DNA from: Bacillota bacterium
GTDB taxonomy: Bacteria > Bacillota > Clostridia > Oscillospirales > Ethanoligenentaceae
Assembly: GCA_023391835.1 (NCBI GenBank)
Contig: JAEWAE010000020.1
Span: forward strand, 1 to 57,140
Reading direction: 5' to 3'
DNA: 57,140 nucleotides
How positions within the stretch are numbered: position 1 is the first letter of the stretch; each line of letters opens with the position of its first letter. The position numbers were made by a program, and so were the translations under genes. The notes under the pieces were generated by a model. It had not been told where the DNA came from. It saw only the letters and a program-made list of their open reading frames with translations, and ran no database searches. Below are positions 5,756 to 14,016 of this stretch, piece after piece.

Positions 5756-8046
5756 TCCGGCTCACCGAAGGCCATGGAGCCGATGAAATTTTCTTCAAAA
5801 TCCGGCCGGTCGGCCATCTCGATATAGCGCATGCGCCGGGCGGTTTCGTCGGCCAGCGCCGCGGCCCCGCGGGAAACAAGGCACAGCCGGGCGCCCTCGC
5901 CGGCCGCGTTGCCCACCGACTCCGTACGATCCCGCAGCGCCGGAGGCAGCAGCCCCACCGCGAAGGCGGAATCCAGTCGCATATAGCTGCCGAAACCGCC
6001 CGCCACCAGCACCCGCGACACCTCGCCCGGCCCGATGCCGGAGTGTTGCAGCAACAGGCTCACACCGGCGCGGATGGCGGCTTTGGCCAGCTGCACCTGC
6101 CGCACGTCCCGCTGGGTGAACACGACGGCTGCCCGCCCCGGGGATGCCGGCACGAGGGTGAAAGCCCGCTCGTCCCCTATGCGGGTCAGGCGGGCGGCCA
6201 GGTCGGGCCGCAGACCGGCGGTTTCTTCGGGCGCACGCATCCGGCCCGAAGCCTCCACCACCCCATGACGGAAAAGCTGCGCCGCCGTATCCAGCACACC
6301 GGAGCCGCAGATGCCCGCGGCCGGGCCCCCGCCGATGACCTCGCATACCGGGTCGGCGTCGAAATTCACCCGACTGACGGCGCCGGGCACCCCGGCCATG
6401 CCGCAGCGGATGCCGCCGCCCTCGAAGGCCGGCCCGGCCGCCGCCGCGCAGCAGTTGAGCGTTTCCCGTCCGCCCAGGACGATTTCACCGTTGGTGCCAA
6501 GGTCCAGGAACAGCACCGGCTTCGGTGCCTGCGGCACGTCGCAGGCCACCAGCCCCGCCGTGATATCCGCCCCCACAAAAGCCGACACTCCGGGCAGGAT
6601 ATCCACCGGGCCGCCGACGGGCAGCCCCGTTTCCGCCGCGGTCAGCTCCATCCCCCCGGTGAAAGCAGGGGTGTAGGGGGCTTCCGCCATGGCTCCGGCG
6701 GGCGCCCCCAGCAGCAGGTGGAGCATGACCGTGTTGCCCGCCGCCGTCAGGCGGCCGATTCCCGCCGGGTCAAGCCCCCGGCGGGCGCAAAGTGCCCGAA
6801 GCATGTCGCCGAGCTGCCCGACGATGAGCGTGCGCAGTCGCTCGCCGCCGTCGGGGTGTTCCCGTACATACTGCAGGCGGGTAATCACGTCCGCCCCGTA
6901 GGGCCGCTGGCGGTTGAGGCCGCCCAGACGTTCCACCGCCGCACCGGTGCGCAGGTCGACAAGCGCACAGGCCACCGTGGTGGTGCCGATATCCACCGCC
7001 GCGCCGAAAGGCCGCCCGGCGGCAGTTACCGGGTCGGGGACAAAATCCGCCGCCCGGCCGGCCAGCGCCACCGGGCCCGAGGAAGCGGGGGCGTCGGGCA
7101 CGCGCAGGCGCAGCGGTTTTTTCACTGTCACCCGGCAGGCCAGCCGCACCCCGTCTTCCAGTTCCCGGGCGGTCAGCAGCCGCCGGTCCTCCGGCGAGGG
7201 AGCGGGCGCGCCGCAGGGAAAAATCACCCGACACTTGCCGCATACGCCCCGGCCGCCGCAGGGGCTCTCGCCCAGAAGGCCCCGGGCACGCAGCATTTCC
7301 AGCAGGTTTTCCCCCCGCCGGGCGGCGATACGGATTTCGCCCGCGGCCGTTTCGGCCGTCACCGTCACGGTTTCCTCCGCACCGGCGCGATAGGGGCAGC
7401 CCGCGCAGGGGCAGGCCCCGCAGCCCGCCGGCCCGGCACAGACACCCCGGCCGATGCCGTAGACCGCCGTCGCCGTTTTGAGCGGCGACAGTGCGCCGGA
7501 GGGGCCGAGGCGCACCCCGAGTTTTTCCGCCCGGGGCAGGCAGGCGAGCACGGCGGCCTGCTCCTCCAGCGCCCAAGGGCCGTCGCCGGGGGCGAAGCGC
7601 CCGGTGAGCGCAAGGCCCCGCGCGGCGGCATCATCGGCCAGACGGCGCGCCACAGCCGCGCCGAGCTTTTGCAGCGTGCACACGGCGAAACCGTCCGCCG
7701 CCATGGCGGCGGGGTAATCCCCGGCGGCAAAGGCGTCGCGGATATGGCCGTCGATTGCTTCCCCCACCGTACAGAGGGTGACGGCCGTCTCGCCGCACCC
7801 GGCAAACGCGCCGACTGGGAAGCCCCGGGCGAACACCGCGCCGTTTGCAAGCTCCAGCCGGTCCTCACTCCGCCCGGTGACGCGCAGGATGCGTACCGCC
7901 GCCGCGGGGTGCAGCAGCGGTCGGCAGCGGGCCATTTCCCGCTCCGCCAGCCGGCACAGCTCCGCGCCCGGCTCGGGGCCGGCCTGCATGGTACACAGCA
8001 CTGCCTGCACATCCACCTCACCCGGTATATCCTGCCACTGCCGCAT
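5752..8046 (-). CDS. Corrinoid-protein reductive activase fused to a MetH-activation-like domain
   Basis: This 764-residue protein has three modules. Residues about 80-220 resemble the activation domain of B12-dependent methionine synthase (RFAPGDGPWALEEQ, LSPLKTATAVYGIG), followed by a Cys cluster (203, 209, 212, 214, 217, ending CPYR). Residues about 225-315 are a plant-type [2Fe-2S] ferredoxin with C263-x5-C269-x2-C272 and C304. From about 345 on is the ASKHA-type RACo domain (AVDIGTTTVACALVDL, FLDLGTNGEI, VAGGFGSYM). RACo proteins use ATP to re-reduce inactive cob(II)amide in methyltransferase corrinoid proteins. The usual RACo lacks the MetH-like module. No corrinoid protein or methyltransferase gene is in the window. 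ATG 8046 is preferred (GGAGG 7 nt upstream) over GTG 8052. Confidence 0.82.
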   Translation of the reverse strand: MRQWQDIPGEVDVQAVLCTMQAGPEPGAELCRLAEREMARCRPLLHPAAAVRILRVTGRSEDRLELANGAVFARGFPVGAFAGCGETAVTLCTVGEAIDGHIRDAFAAGDYPAAMAADGFAVCTLQKLGAAVARRLADDAAARGLALTGRFAPGDGPWALEEQAAVLACLPRAEKLGVRLGPSGALSPLKTATAVYGIGRGVCAGPAGCGACPCAGCPYRAGAEETVTVTAETAAGEIRIAARRGENLLEMLRARGLLGESPCGGRGVCGKCRVIFPCGAPAPSPEDRRLLTARELEDGVRLACRVTVKKPLRLRVPDAPASSGPVALAGRAADFVPDPVTAAGRPFGAAVDIGTTTVACALVDLRTGAAVERLGGLNRQRPYGADVITRLQYVREHPDGGERLRTLIVGQLGDMLRALCARRGLDPAGIGRLTAAGNTVMLHLLLGAPAGAMAEAPYTPAFTGGMELTAAETGLPVGGPVDILPGVSAFVGADITAGLVACDVPQAPKPVLFLDLGTNGEIVLGGRETLNCCAAAAGPAFEGGGIRCGMAGVPGAVSRVNFDADPVCEVIGGGPAAGICGSGVLDTAAQLFRHGVVEASGRMRAPEETAGLRPDLAARLTRIGDERAFTLVPASPGRAAVVFTQRDVRQVQLAKAAIRAGVSLLLQHSGIGPGEVSRVLVAGGFGSYMRLDSAFAVGLLPPALRDRTESVGNAAGEGARLCLVSRGAAALADETARRMRYIEMADRPDFEENFIGSMAFGEPD

Positions 8047-8081
8047 ACGCACACCTCCCGCGGGTTTCCCGCCGCGTGTTC

Positions 8082-8107
8082 CAAATTCATGAATTTGCTG
8101 CCATTAT
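8082..8107 (-). promoter_or_regulatory. Promoter -10 and 16-bp palindromic operator of the activase gene
   Basis: On the minus strand a TATAAT (8102-8107) is followed by a perfect 16-bp palindrome, CAAATTCATGAATTTG (8082-8097), sitting between promoter and ribosome site. No good -35 is visible. Such placement fits a repressor site; the regulator is unknown. Confidence 0.45.
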
Positions 8108-8236
8108 ACCATGAAAGACGCTCCGCGGCACGTCGGGCGCATATTTTCTGCCGTGCCTTCGGGCCCGGTTTATGATACAATAAGGACAAAGCGCCGGGTG
8201 GGCATTGGCCCGGCGACGAAAAAAGGAGTCTTTCAG

Positions 8237-8683
8237 ATGAGCAAGATCGATCAGGTGCGCGCGGATATGATGAAGGCCCTCAAGGCCCGTGACACGGTAC
8301 GCAAGGACGCGCTTTCCATGCTGCTGTCGGCACTGAAGGCCAAGGCCATCGACAAGCGGGCCGACCTTACCGAGGCGGAGGAAAACGAGATCGTCCTGCA
8401 CGAGATCAAGCAGCTCAAAGAGACGATGGAGCAGATCCCGGCCGACCGGGCCGAAATGATGGAAGATTGCAAAAAGAAGCTGGCGGTCTATTCCGAATTT
8501 GTGCCGCAGCAGATGAGCGCGGAAGAGATCGAGGTCGTTATCACCCAGGTGCTCGGCGAGCTCGCAATCGCGGCGCCCACCCCCCGCGACAAGGGACGCA
8601 TCATGAAATCCCTGATGCCCCGCGTGAAGGGCCGGGCGGACGGCAAGCTGGTGAACGAATTGCTGGGCAGGCACTTCGCGTAA
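8237..8683 (+). CDS. yqeY: GatB/YqeY domain protein
   Basis: This 148-residue soluble helical protein matches the stand-alone YqeY family, which resembles the tail of the GatB amidotransferase subunit. Family landmarks visible are the N-terminal KARD...LR/ML.SALK.K.I region, the mid-helix KKKLAVYSEFVPQQMSAEEIE and the late GRIMKSLMPRVKGRADGKLVNEL. The function is not settled; a tRNA-related role is suggested by homology. AGGAG lies 8 nt before ATG. It is followed by corA after 18 bp, so both are probably cotranscribed. Confidence 0.88.
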   Translation: MSKIDQVRADMMKALKARDTVRKDALSMLLSALKAKAIDKRADLTEAEENEIVLHEIKQLKETMEQIPADRAEMMEDCKKKLAVYSEFVPQQMSAEEIEVVITQVLGELAIAAPTPRDKGRIMKSLMPRVKGRADGKLVNELLGRHFA

Positions 8684-8701
8684 AGAGAAAGGCGGCGCGG
8701 C

Positions 8702-9682
8702 ATGGCGGATTCCCTGCGGTTTCGCACCCTTCTCTACGGCCCGGACGGCGTGGATATTTCCGACTTCGTCACGCCTGAAATGCTCCGGCAGCCCGGCCGG
8801 ATATGCTGGGTGGATGTGACCGACCTGAGCCGGAAGGATGAGATCGGCGCGCTTTGCCGAATGGGCGGGCTTCACCGGCTGATTGCGGAGGATATCCTCG
8901 ACACCGGGCAGATGGTCAAGCTGGACAATTACGACGACTGCCTGTTCCTGGTGCTCAAGATGCTCGATTACAACCGCGGCTCGTCGGATATCACGACCGG
9001 GCACGTGGGCATCGTGCTCAAGGGTCGGTGCGTCTTTTCTTTTCAGGAAAACGACGGCGATATTTTCGCCCGGGTGCGGGATCACATCCTCACCGGGCGG
9101 GAGGGCGTGCGCGCCCAGGGGCCGGATTTCCTCTGTTACGAGCTGATCGACACGGTGGTGGACAACTGCTTCACCGTGCTCGACGACCTGGGCGACGTGG
9201 CCGACGAGTTGGAAGAGGAGCTCATCGCCCGCCCCGACCGGCTCACGCTGTCGCGCATCTATTTTGTCAAGCGCAAGCTGATGTTCCTGCGCAAGTCGGT
9301 TTTCCCCCTGCGCACCCTCATCGGCAATCTCATCCGCACCGGCTCGCCGCTCATCGGCGACGGAGTGCGCATCTATTTTCACGACATTTACGACCATCTG
9401 GTGCAGATTGCCGACTCCATCGAGACCTATCAGGATATTCTGTCAAACATGCTCGACACCTTCCTGTCGAGCATCAGCAACCGCACCAACGACACAATGA
9501 AGATCCTGACCATCTTTTCCACCATCTTCATCCCGCTGACTTTCCTGGCGGGCATCTACGGCATGAATTTTAAAAACATCCCCGAGCTGTCGATGCCTTA
9601 CGGATACGTGCTTTTCTGGGTCATTTCGCTGATCATCGCCGTGGTGATGCTGCTGTTTTTCCACCATAAAAAGTGGCTGTGA
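8702..9682 (+). CDS. corA: CorA-type magnesium/divalent cation channel
   Basis: This 326-residue inner-membrane protein has a long N-terminal cytoplasmic domain and two C-terminal membrane helices. The selectivity motif GMN is at 287-289 (IYGMNF), right after the first helix, and the chain ends in a Lys-containing tail (HHKKWL), as in CorA. It forms a pentameric pore for Mg2+ (or Co2+/Zn2+) uptake. AAAGG is about 10 nt upstream of the ATG. It ends 6 bp from the end of the convergent sfsA with no hairpin between. Confidence 0.9.
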   Translation: MADSLRFRTLLYGPDGVDISDFVTPEMLRQPGRICWVDVTDLSRKDEIGALCRMGGLHRLIAEDILDTGQMVKLDNYDDCLFLVLKMLDYNRGSSDITTGHVGIVLKGRCVFSFQENDGDIFARVRDHILTGREGVRAQGPDFLCYELIDTVVDNCFTVLDDLGDVADELEEELIARPDRLTLSRIYFVKRKLMFLRKSVFPLRTLIGNLIRTGSPLIGDGVRIYFHDIYDHLVQIADSIETYQDILSNMLDTFLSSISNRTNDTMKILTIFSTIFIPLTFLAGIYGMNFKNIPELSMPYGYVLFWVISLIIAVVMLLFFHHKKWL

Positions 9683-9688
9683 GCGCAC

Positions 9689-10384
9689 TCAATTAAACTC
9701 CACCGGCACCGGGCCGGCCAGCGTGAGGCTCCCCGGCGTCACCGCGCACTCCCGGGCCAGCAGGTGCACGCCCGCCGCCCGGGCCTGACGCAGTGCGGCG
9801 CCGAATTCCGGCTGGGTGCTCCAATTGGGCTCAAAGCGCCGCACGCCCTGCATCTGGATGACAAAGACCAGGTAGGCAAGGTAGCCCTGTGCCGCGGCGA
9901 GGCAGGCTTCCCGCACATGTTTGAGCCCCCGCTCGGTGGGCGCGTCGGGGAAACGCGCCGTGCCGTCCGCCTCAAGGGTCACGCCCTTGATCTCGGCGAA
10001 AGCCCGGCGGGGGCCGCTTTCCAGATAAAAGTCGAAGCGGGAGCGGTCGAAAACCGTCTCGGGCCGCACAAGCGTCACCGGGCGCAACCCCGGCAGACGC
10101 AGCCGGCCCGCCGCCACCGCTTCGCCGAAAACCCGGTTGGGCGCCCGGGAGTCGAGGTTGATGAGCTTCCCCAGCCGGTCGACGCACACCAGTGTGAAGT
10201 GTGTGCGCCGGGCAGGGCCGGAAGCCGGCGCGAGCCACACGGGGTAACCCGGCACCAGCAGTTCCCGGCAGCGGCCGGTGTTGGGCACATGGGCGGTCAC
10301 TTCCGTTCCGTCCAGCTGGCACCGGGCCACGAACCGATTGGGCCGCGCGATAAATTCGGCCCGCCGCACCTCGCCGTATTCCAT
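9689..10384 (-). CDS. sfsA: SfsA family protein (sugar fermentation stimulation)
   Basis: This 231-residue protein shows the family signatures HVPNTGRCREL near residue 32 and, in the second half, a PD-(D/E)XK nuclease-like core (RFDFYLE...AFAEIKGVTLE) followed by PDAPTERGLKHV. SfsA was named for an effect on maltose use in E. coli and has an OB-fold plus nuclease-like fold; the true activity is unclear. ATG 10384 follows AAAAGG by 10 nt and is preferred over an upstream in-frame ATG. A promoter lies at 10455-10483. Confidence 0.9.
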   Translation of the reverse strand: MEYGEVRRAEFIARPNRFVARCQLDGTEVTAHVPNTGRCRELLVPGYPVWLAPASGPARRTHFTLVCVDRLGKLINLDSRAPNRVFGEAVAAGRLRLPGLRPVTLVRPETVFDRSRFDFYLESGPRRAFAEIKGVTLEADGTARFPDAPTERGLKHVREACLAAAQGYLAYLVFVIQMQGVRRFEPNWSTQPEFGAALRQARAAGVHLLARECAVTPGSLTLAGPVPVEFN

Positions 10385-10454
10385 ACCGTATCCCGCCTTT
10401 TCGCGGCGGCTCCGGCCCGAGTCTTTCTTGGGACCGCCGTCGATTTCTCTTCCC

Positions 10455-10483
10455 ATTATAAAGGCGGCGGCCGCCCGGCGCAA
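10455..10483 (-). promoter_or_regulatory. sfsA promoter
   Basis: On the minus strand TTGCGC (10478-10483), a 17-bp spacer and TATAAT (10455-10460). The spacer and -35 lie inside the large inverted repeat at 10461-10503. Confidence 0.55.
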
Positions 10484-10503
10484 CCGGCAGCGGCCGCCGC
10501 CTT
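10461..10503. repeat. Perfect 14-bp inverted repeat between divergent genes
   Basis: AAGGCGGCGGCCGC (10461-10474) and GCGGCCGCCGCCTT (10490-10503) flank a 15-nt loop. Neither side is followed by a T run that would make a normal terminator. It overlaps the sfsA -35 and ends 20 bp before the radical SAM gene, so it may control both. Confidence 0.6.
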
Positions 10504-10522
10504 ATGTCAGAAGGAGACTGCC

Positions 10523-11509
10523 ATGCTCTGCGATTCCCCCTGTACCCTCTGCCCCCGCATGTGCCGCGCCGACCGGCGCACACAGACCGGTTTCTGCAAC
10601 TGCGGCCTGAAACCGAAGGTCGCCCGGGCCGCGCTCCATTTCTGGGAAGAACCCTGCCTGAGCGGCACCCGGGGCAGCGGCGCCGTCTTTTTCAGCGGTT
10701 GCACGCTGCGCTGCGGCTACTGCCAGAACGCTCGCATCAGCGCCGGCGGCTTCGGGGCGGAAATTTCCGAGGCCCGGCTCGCGGAAACATTCCTTGAGCT
10801 GCAGGAGCAGGGCGCCCACAACCTCAACCTCGTGACGGCCACGCAGTATCTGCCCGCGGTGCTGCGGGCGCTGGGCATGGCCCGCCCCCGGCTGCACATC
10901 CCGGTGGTCTATAACTGCGGCGGCTACGAGCGGGTGGAAACCATCCGCGCCCTGAAAGGCTGCGTGGATATATTTCTGCCCGATTTCAAATATATGAGCC
11001 CGGCTCTGGCGGGGCGGTATTCCCACGCGCCGGATTACCCCGCCGTCGCCGCGGCCGCCGTCAAAGAGATGGCCGCCCAGACGGGGGCGCCCGTTTTCGG
11101 CCCCGACGGGCTGATGCGTAGCGGGGTCATCGTACGCCATCTGGTGCTGCCCGGCGCCCGGCGGGATTCCATGGCCGTGCTGGGGTGGCTGCACGACAAT
11201 CTGCCCGCCGGTTCGTTCCTGCTCAGCCTGATGAGCCAGTATACGCCCTATCAGGCGGTCGACGGCTGCCCGGAGCTGAGCCGACGGGTCACGACTTTTG
11301 AATATGAGTCGGTGGTGCGGGAAGCGCTGCGCCTCGGGCTGACCGACGGTTACCGGCAGGAAAAGACCAGCGCCCGGGAAGAATACACCCCTCCCTTCGA
11401 CTTGGAGGGCGTGGTGCAGAGTGCGCCGTCGGAAGCGGACAAAAAAAGGCCCCTTCGGAGAAGGGGCGGGAATCAGAATATAAATAAAATGAAAGAGGAG
11501 GAGAAGTGA
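10523..11509 (+). CDS. Radical SAM protein, PflA-like (COG1313 type)
   Basis: This 328-residue enzyme has the radical SAM cluster C60-x3-C64-x2-C67 (SGCTLRCGYCQN), preceded by a Cys-rich N-terminus (C3, C7, C10, C14, C25, C27) that may hold a second Fe-S centre. The family is related to glycyl-radical activases, but no partner glycyl-radical enzyme is adjacent; a role in activating the NrdD at 36.8 kb is not supported by distance or class. AGAAGGAG is 6 nt from the ATG. The family-like part ends near EYTPPFDLEG (about residue 298); the last 30 residues are basic and encoded across a hairpin that looks like the terminator of the opposite gene, so the natural stop may have been lost. Confidence 0.8.
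   Translation: MLCDSPCTLCPRMCRADRRTQTGFCNCGLKPKVARAALHFWEEPCLSGTRGSGAVFFSGCTLRCGYCQNARISAGGFGAEISEARLAETFLELQEQGAHNLNLVTATQYLPAVLRALGMARPRLHIPVVYNCGGYERVETIRALKGCVDIFLPDFKYMSPALAGRYSHAPDYPAVAAAAVKEMAAQTGAPVFGPDGLMRSGVIVRHLVLPGARRDSMAVLGWLHDNLPAGSFLLSLMSQYTPYQAVDGCPELSRRVTTFEYESVVREALRLGLTDGYRQEKTSAREEYTPPFDLEGVVQSAPSEADKKRPLRRRGGNQNINKMKEEEK
11441..11467 (-). terminator. Terminator of the MFS gene, inside the radical SAM 3' end
   Basis: Read on the minus strand, an 8-bp stem GCCCCTTC/GAAGGGGC with a 3-nt loop is followed by CTTTTTTT. It is placed 72 bp past the MFS stop codon but within the last codons of the opposing radical SAM frame. Confidence 0.7.
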
Positions 11510-11559
11510 TGAAAAAGATCACGCTTATAGGATACCGGTCAGATATGAAATGCCTGTGA
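11509..11559 (+). other. 16-codon open frame with strong ribosome site, possible remnant
   Basis: A GAGGAGGAG site lies 5 nt before an ATG that overlaps the radical SAM stop (ATGA-like overlap). It opens a frame reading MKKITLIGYRSDMKCL and then TGA. The segment 11470-11600 is noticeably AT-richer than its surroundings. This may be the start of a gene whose body was deleted; a functional mini-peptide is less likely. It overlaps the 3' end of the convergent MFS gene. Confidence 0.3.
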
Positions 11560-12951
11560 ACATCCCGTAAACGAAGGGAAAATTCGATGTGAAATCTGTG
11601 TAAAGCCCGCGGTGAAATAGGACGCGCGGATGCCGGTGGCAATCTGGGCGGGCGTGGCCTGCGCCAGCACCCGTGTACCCGCGAAGCGGTAAAAGACCGC
11701 TCCCATGGCGGCGGTGCCAGTGACCTGCCCGACCGTACGGGAAAGATTGAGCAGACCCGAGGCCACGCCTCGCTGCTCAGGGCGGGCCGAAGCGATCACT
11801 TCGGCATTATTGGGCGTCTGGAAAAACGCGAGGCTGCCGTTGAAGCAGAAAAGCGTCACGGCAAAGCGCGCCACTCCGGTGTGCAGCGACAGGGTGGCCA
11901 TGGCGAACGTGCCGGCCGTAAAGGCAAGCACCCCCAGATTCATCACGCGAAACGAGCCGAAGCGGGCGGCCAGGCGGCTGGCCACGGGGGTGAAAATCGT
12001 GCAGCCCACCGGCCCCACGGTCATCAGCAGCCCGCACGTCAGTGTGGAATAGCCCAGCCCCTGCTGCAGGTAAAACGGCACGATCAGCCAGTTGCCGGTG
12101 ATGACCGTATACACCAGCACGCTCACCGCGAGGCTCGCACTGAACGTGCGGCCGCGGAACATCGACAGGCGCACCAGCGGCTCGGCGGCCCGGTGCTCCC
12201 GCACTAAAAAGCCGCCCAACAGCAGGGCGGCGCCTGCAAACAGCGCGGCCACCGACCCGGTGAAGCCCGTGTCCTCCGCCCGGGTGATGCCCAGCACGTA
12301 AAGCGACAGCGCCACGGTCAGCAACAGCATGCCCGCAAGGTCAAACCGTTCCCCCGCGGCGACAGGCGGCAGGGGCGGGAAAAGCAGGGCCAGCGCAAAG
12401 GCCGCGACCCCCAGCGGGATGTTGAAAAAGAAAAGTGCCCGCCAGCTGAAAAAGTGCAGCAGCACGCCGCCCACCGTCGGCCCCAGCGCAAACCCCACGG
12501 GCAGCATGGCGGTGACCATGGCCATGCTGCCGAGAATTTTTTCCCTGGGCATCAGGTCGCCCACCAGCGCGAAGGAAAGAGCCATCAGTACCGCGCCGCC
12601 CACCCCCTGCAGCGCACGCATGGCAATGAGCATGCCGATGGAGCGCGACAGCCCGCAGCCCAGGGCCGCGGCCGTGAAAACAGCCACCCCGATGAGAAAG
12701 ATGCCTTTTTTGCCCAGAATGTCGGCGATGCGCCCCACCCCGACGATCAGCGCCGTGACAGCCAGCATATAGCTGAGCATCACCCACTGCACGGACGAAA
12801 AGCCCGTGTGCAGCGTCTGAGAAATCGTCGGCAGGCCGATGTTGACGATATTGGTATCCACCGCCGCCATCAGCGTGCTCAGTGAGAGCACCAAAATGGT
12901 CCGCACCGGATGTTCCCGGCTGGCGGTCCCCGAAAAGGCCGTCCGTGTCAC
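11539..12951 (-). CDS. MFS multidrug exporter, DHA2/EmrB-QacA type
   Basis: This 470-residue membrane protein has about 14 hydrophobic segments. Motifs fit proton-driven drug exporters: the Asp in MAAVDTNIVNIGLPTI of helix 1, GRIADILGKKG in the loop after helix 2 (motif A), and LGPTVGGVLLHFFSWR (motif C region). It uses the proton gradient to pump out amphipathic compounds; the substrate is unknown. The GTG start has AAAGGGG 9 nt upstream. The last 20 residues (from about TQISHRIF) are not typical of a final helix and lie in AT-rich DNA, so the native C-terminus may have been replaced. It runs alone. Confidence 0.88.
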   Translation of the reverse strand: MTRTAFSGTASREHPVRTILVLSLSTLMAAVDTNIVNIGLPTISQTLHTGFSSVQWVMLSYMLAVTALIVGVGRIADILGKKGIFLIGVAVFTAAALGCGLSRSIGMLIAMRALQGVGGAVLMALSFALVGDLMPREKILGSMAMVTAMLPVGFALGPTVGGVLLHFFSWRALFFFNIPLGVAAFALALLFPPLPPVAAGERFDLAGMLLLTVALSLYVLGITRAEDTGFTGSVAALFAGAALLLGGFLVREHRAAEPLVRLSMFRGRTFSASLAVSVLVYTVITGNWLIVPFYLQQGLGYSTLTCGLLMTVGPVGCTIFTPVASRLAARFGSFRVMNLGVLAFTAGTFAMATLSLHTGVARFAVTLFCFNGSLAFFQTPNNAEVIASARPEQRGVASGLLNLSRTVGQVTGTAAMGAVFYRFAGTRVLAQATPAQIATGIRASYFTAGFTQISHRIFPSFTGCSQAFHI

Positions 12952-12993
12952 ATGGCATAACCCCTTTCATCCGGCGCGGCATGCGTCTTTGTT

Positions 12994-13022
12994 ATTGTAT
13001 ACTCTTCCCGCCCCCAAGGCAA
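12994..13022 (-). promoter_or_regulatory. MFS exporter promoter
   Basis: On the minus strand TTGCCT (13017-13022), 17 bp, TACAAT (12994-12999). Confidence 0.6.
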
Positions 13023-13057
13023 CGTCCGGCGGAAAAATCGGCTTCCGGCGGAATTTG

Positions 13058-13066
13058 TGGTATAAT
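13058..13066 (+). promoter_or_regulatory. Extended -10 promoter of the hydroxyacid dehydrogenase gene
   Basis: TG (13058-13059) one base before TATAAT (13061-13066) makes an extended -10 element; a good -35 is not visible. The start codon is about 70 bp further on. Confidence 0.45.
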
Positions 13067-13134
13067 GGGCGAAAGAATATAGTCAGAAGGACGGACCGGG
13101 CGGCGCGCGGCACCCCCCGAAAGGAGTATGCTCT

Positions 13135-14016
13135 ATGGCTGACACACCTTTAAGACCCTCTGTGGGATTCATCGGCACCGGCGTGATGGGCGGCGGCATG
13201 GCGATGAATCTGCTGCGGGTGGGGTATCCGCTCACAGTCTATAACCGCACCCGGCAAAAGGCCGAGCCGCTGCTCAAAGCCGGCGCCGTGTGGGCCGAGA
13301 CTCCCGGCCGGCTCGCGGCGCAGGTCGATGTCGTCATTACCATGGTCGGCTACCCCCGCGACGTCCAAGAGCTCTATCTCGGCACGGACGGCATCCTCGC
13401 AAATGCCCGGCCAGGCACGCTTGCGATCGACATGACCACTTCCAAGCCCTCGCTCGCCGTCCGCATCGCGGCCGAGGCCGCACAGCGGGGCATCGACGCG
13501 CTGGACGCCCCGGTCTCCGGCGGGGACGTGGGCGCCCGGGACGGCACCCTTTCCGTCATGGCGGGCGGTAAAAAAGAAGCCTACGACCGGGCGCTGCCGC
13601 TTTTCGAGGCCATGGGCAAGACCCAGGTCTATCAGGGCGGGCCGGGGGCCGGCCAGCACGCCAAGATGTGCAACCAGATCGCTATCGCCGCCAACATCAT
13701 GGGCGTGTGCGAGGCGCTGGGCTACGCCGAGCACGCCGGGCTCGACCCCGAGACCATGCTGCGTTCGGTGGGCGGCGGGGCCGCGGCGAGCTGGCAGCTG
13801 GCGGCCTACGCGCCCCGTATTCTCAAAGGCGACTACAAGCCCGGCTTCTATGTCAAGCACTTTATCAAGGATATGCGCATCGCACTGGAAGAGGCCCACG
13901 CCATGGGGATGGAAACCCCGGCGCTTGCGCTCGCCGAGTCGCTTTACGAGAAGCTGTCGGCGCAGGGCATGGACAACGACGGCACCCAGGCGCTTTTCCG
14001 CCTTTATGAGCCCTGA
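13135..14016 (+). CDS. NAD(P)-dependent beta-hydroxyacid dehydrogenase (3-hydroxyisobutyrate / tartronate semialdehyde reductase family)
   Basis: This 293-residue cytoplasmic oxidoreductase has the Rossmann motif GFIGTGVMGGGMAMNLL (residues 11-27), the substrate-binding DAPVSGGDVGA (about 124-134) and the catalytic Lys177 in GAGQHAKMCNQ. The family interconverts beta-hydroxyacids and semialdehydes; candidates are 3-hydroxyisobutyrate or 2-hydroxy-3-oxopropionate. No pathway partner is adjacent, so the substrate stays open. AAAGGAG is 8 nt before the ATG. Confidence 0.85.
   Translation: MADTPLRPSVGFIGTGVMGGGMAMNLLRVGYPLTVYNRTRQKAEPLLKAGAVWAETPGRLAAQVDVVITMVGYPRDVQELYLGTDGILANARPGTLAIDMTTSKPSLAVRIAAEAAQRGIDALDAPVSGGDVGARDGTLSVMAGGKKEAYDRALPLFEAMGKTQVYQGGPGAGQHAKMCNQIAIAANIMGVCEALGYAEHAGLDPETMLRSVGGGAAASWQLAAYAPRILKGDYKPGFYVKHFIKDMRIALEEAHAMGMETPALALAESLYEKLSAQGMDNDGTQALFRLYEP

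Noticed and set aside
6043..8175. A 710-codon open frame opposite the corrinoid activase
   Set aside because: Low-complexity Arg/His/Gly/Pro-rich translation, no ribosome site, and full overlap with a multi-domain gene.
10523..11509. Radical SAM gene as the activase (NrdG) of the NrdD at 36.8 kb
   Set aside because: It is 25 kb away, longer than NrdG, has extra N-terminal cysteines and belongs by motif pattern to the COG1313 group.
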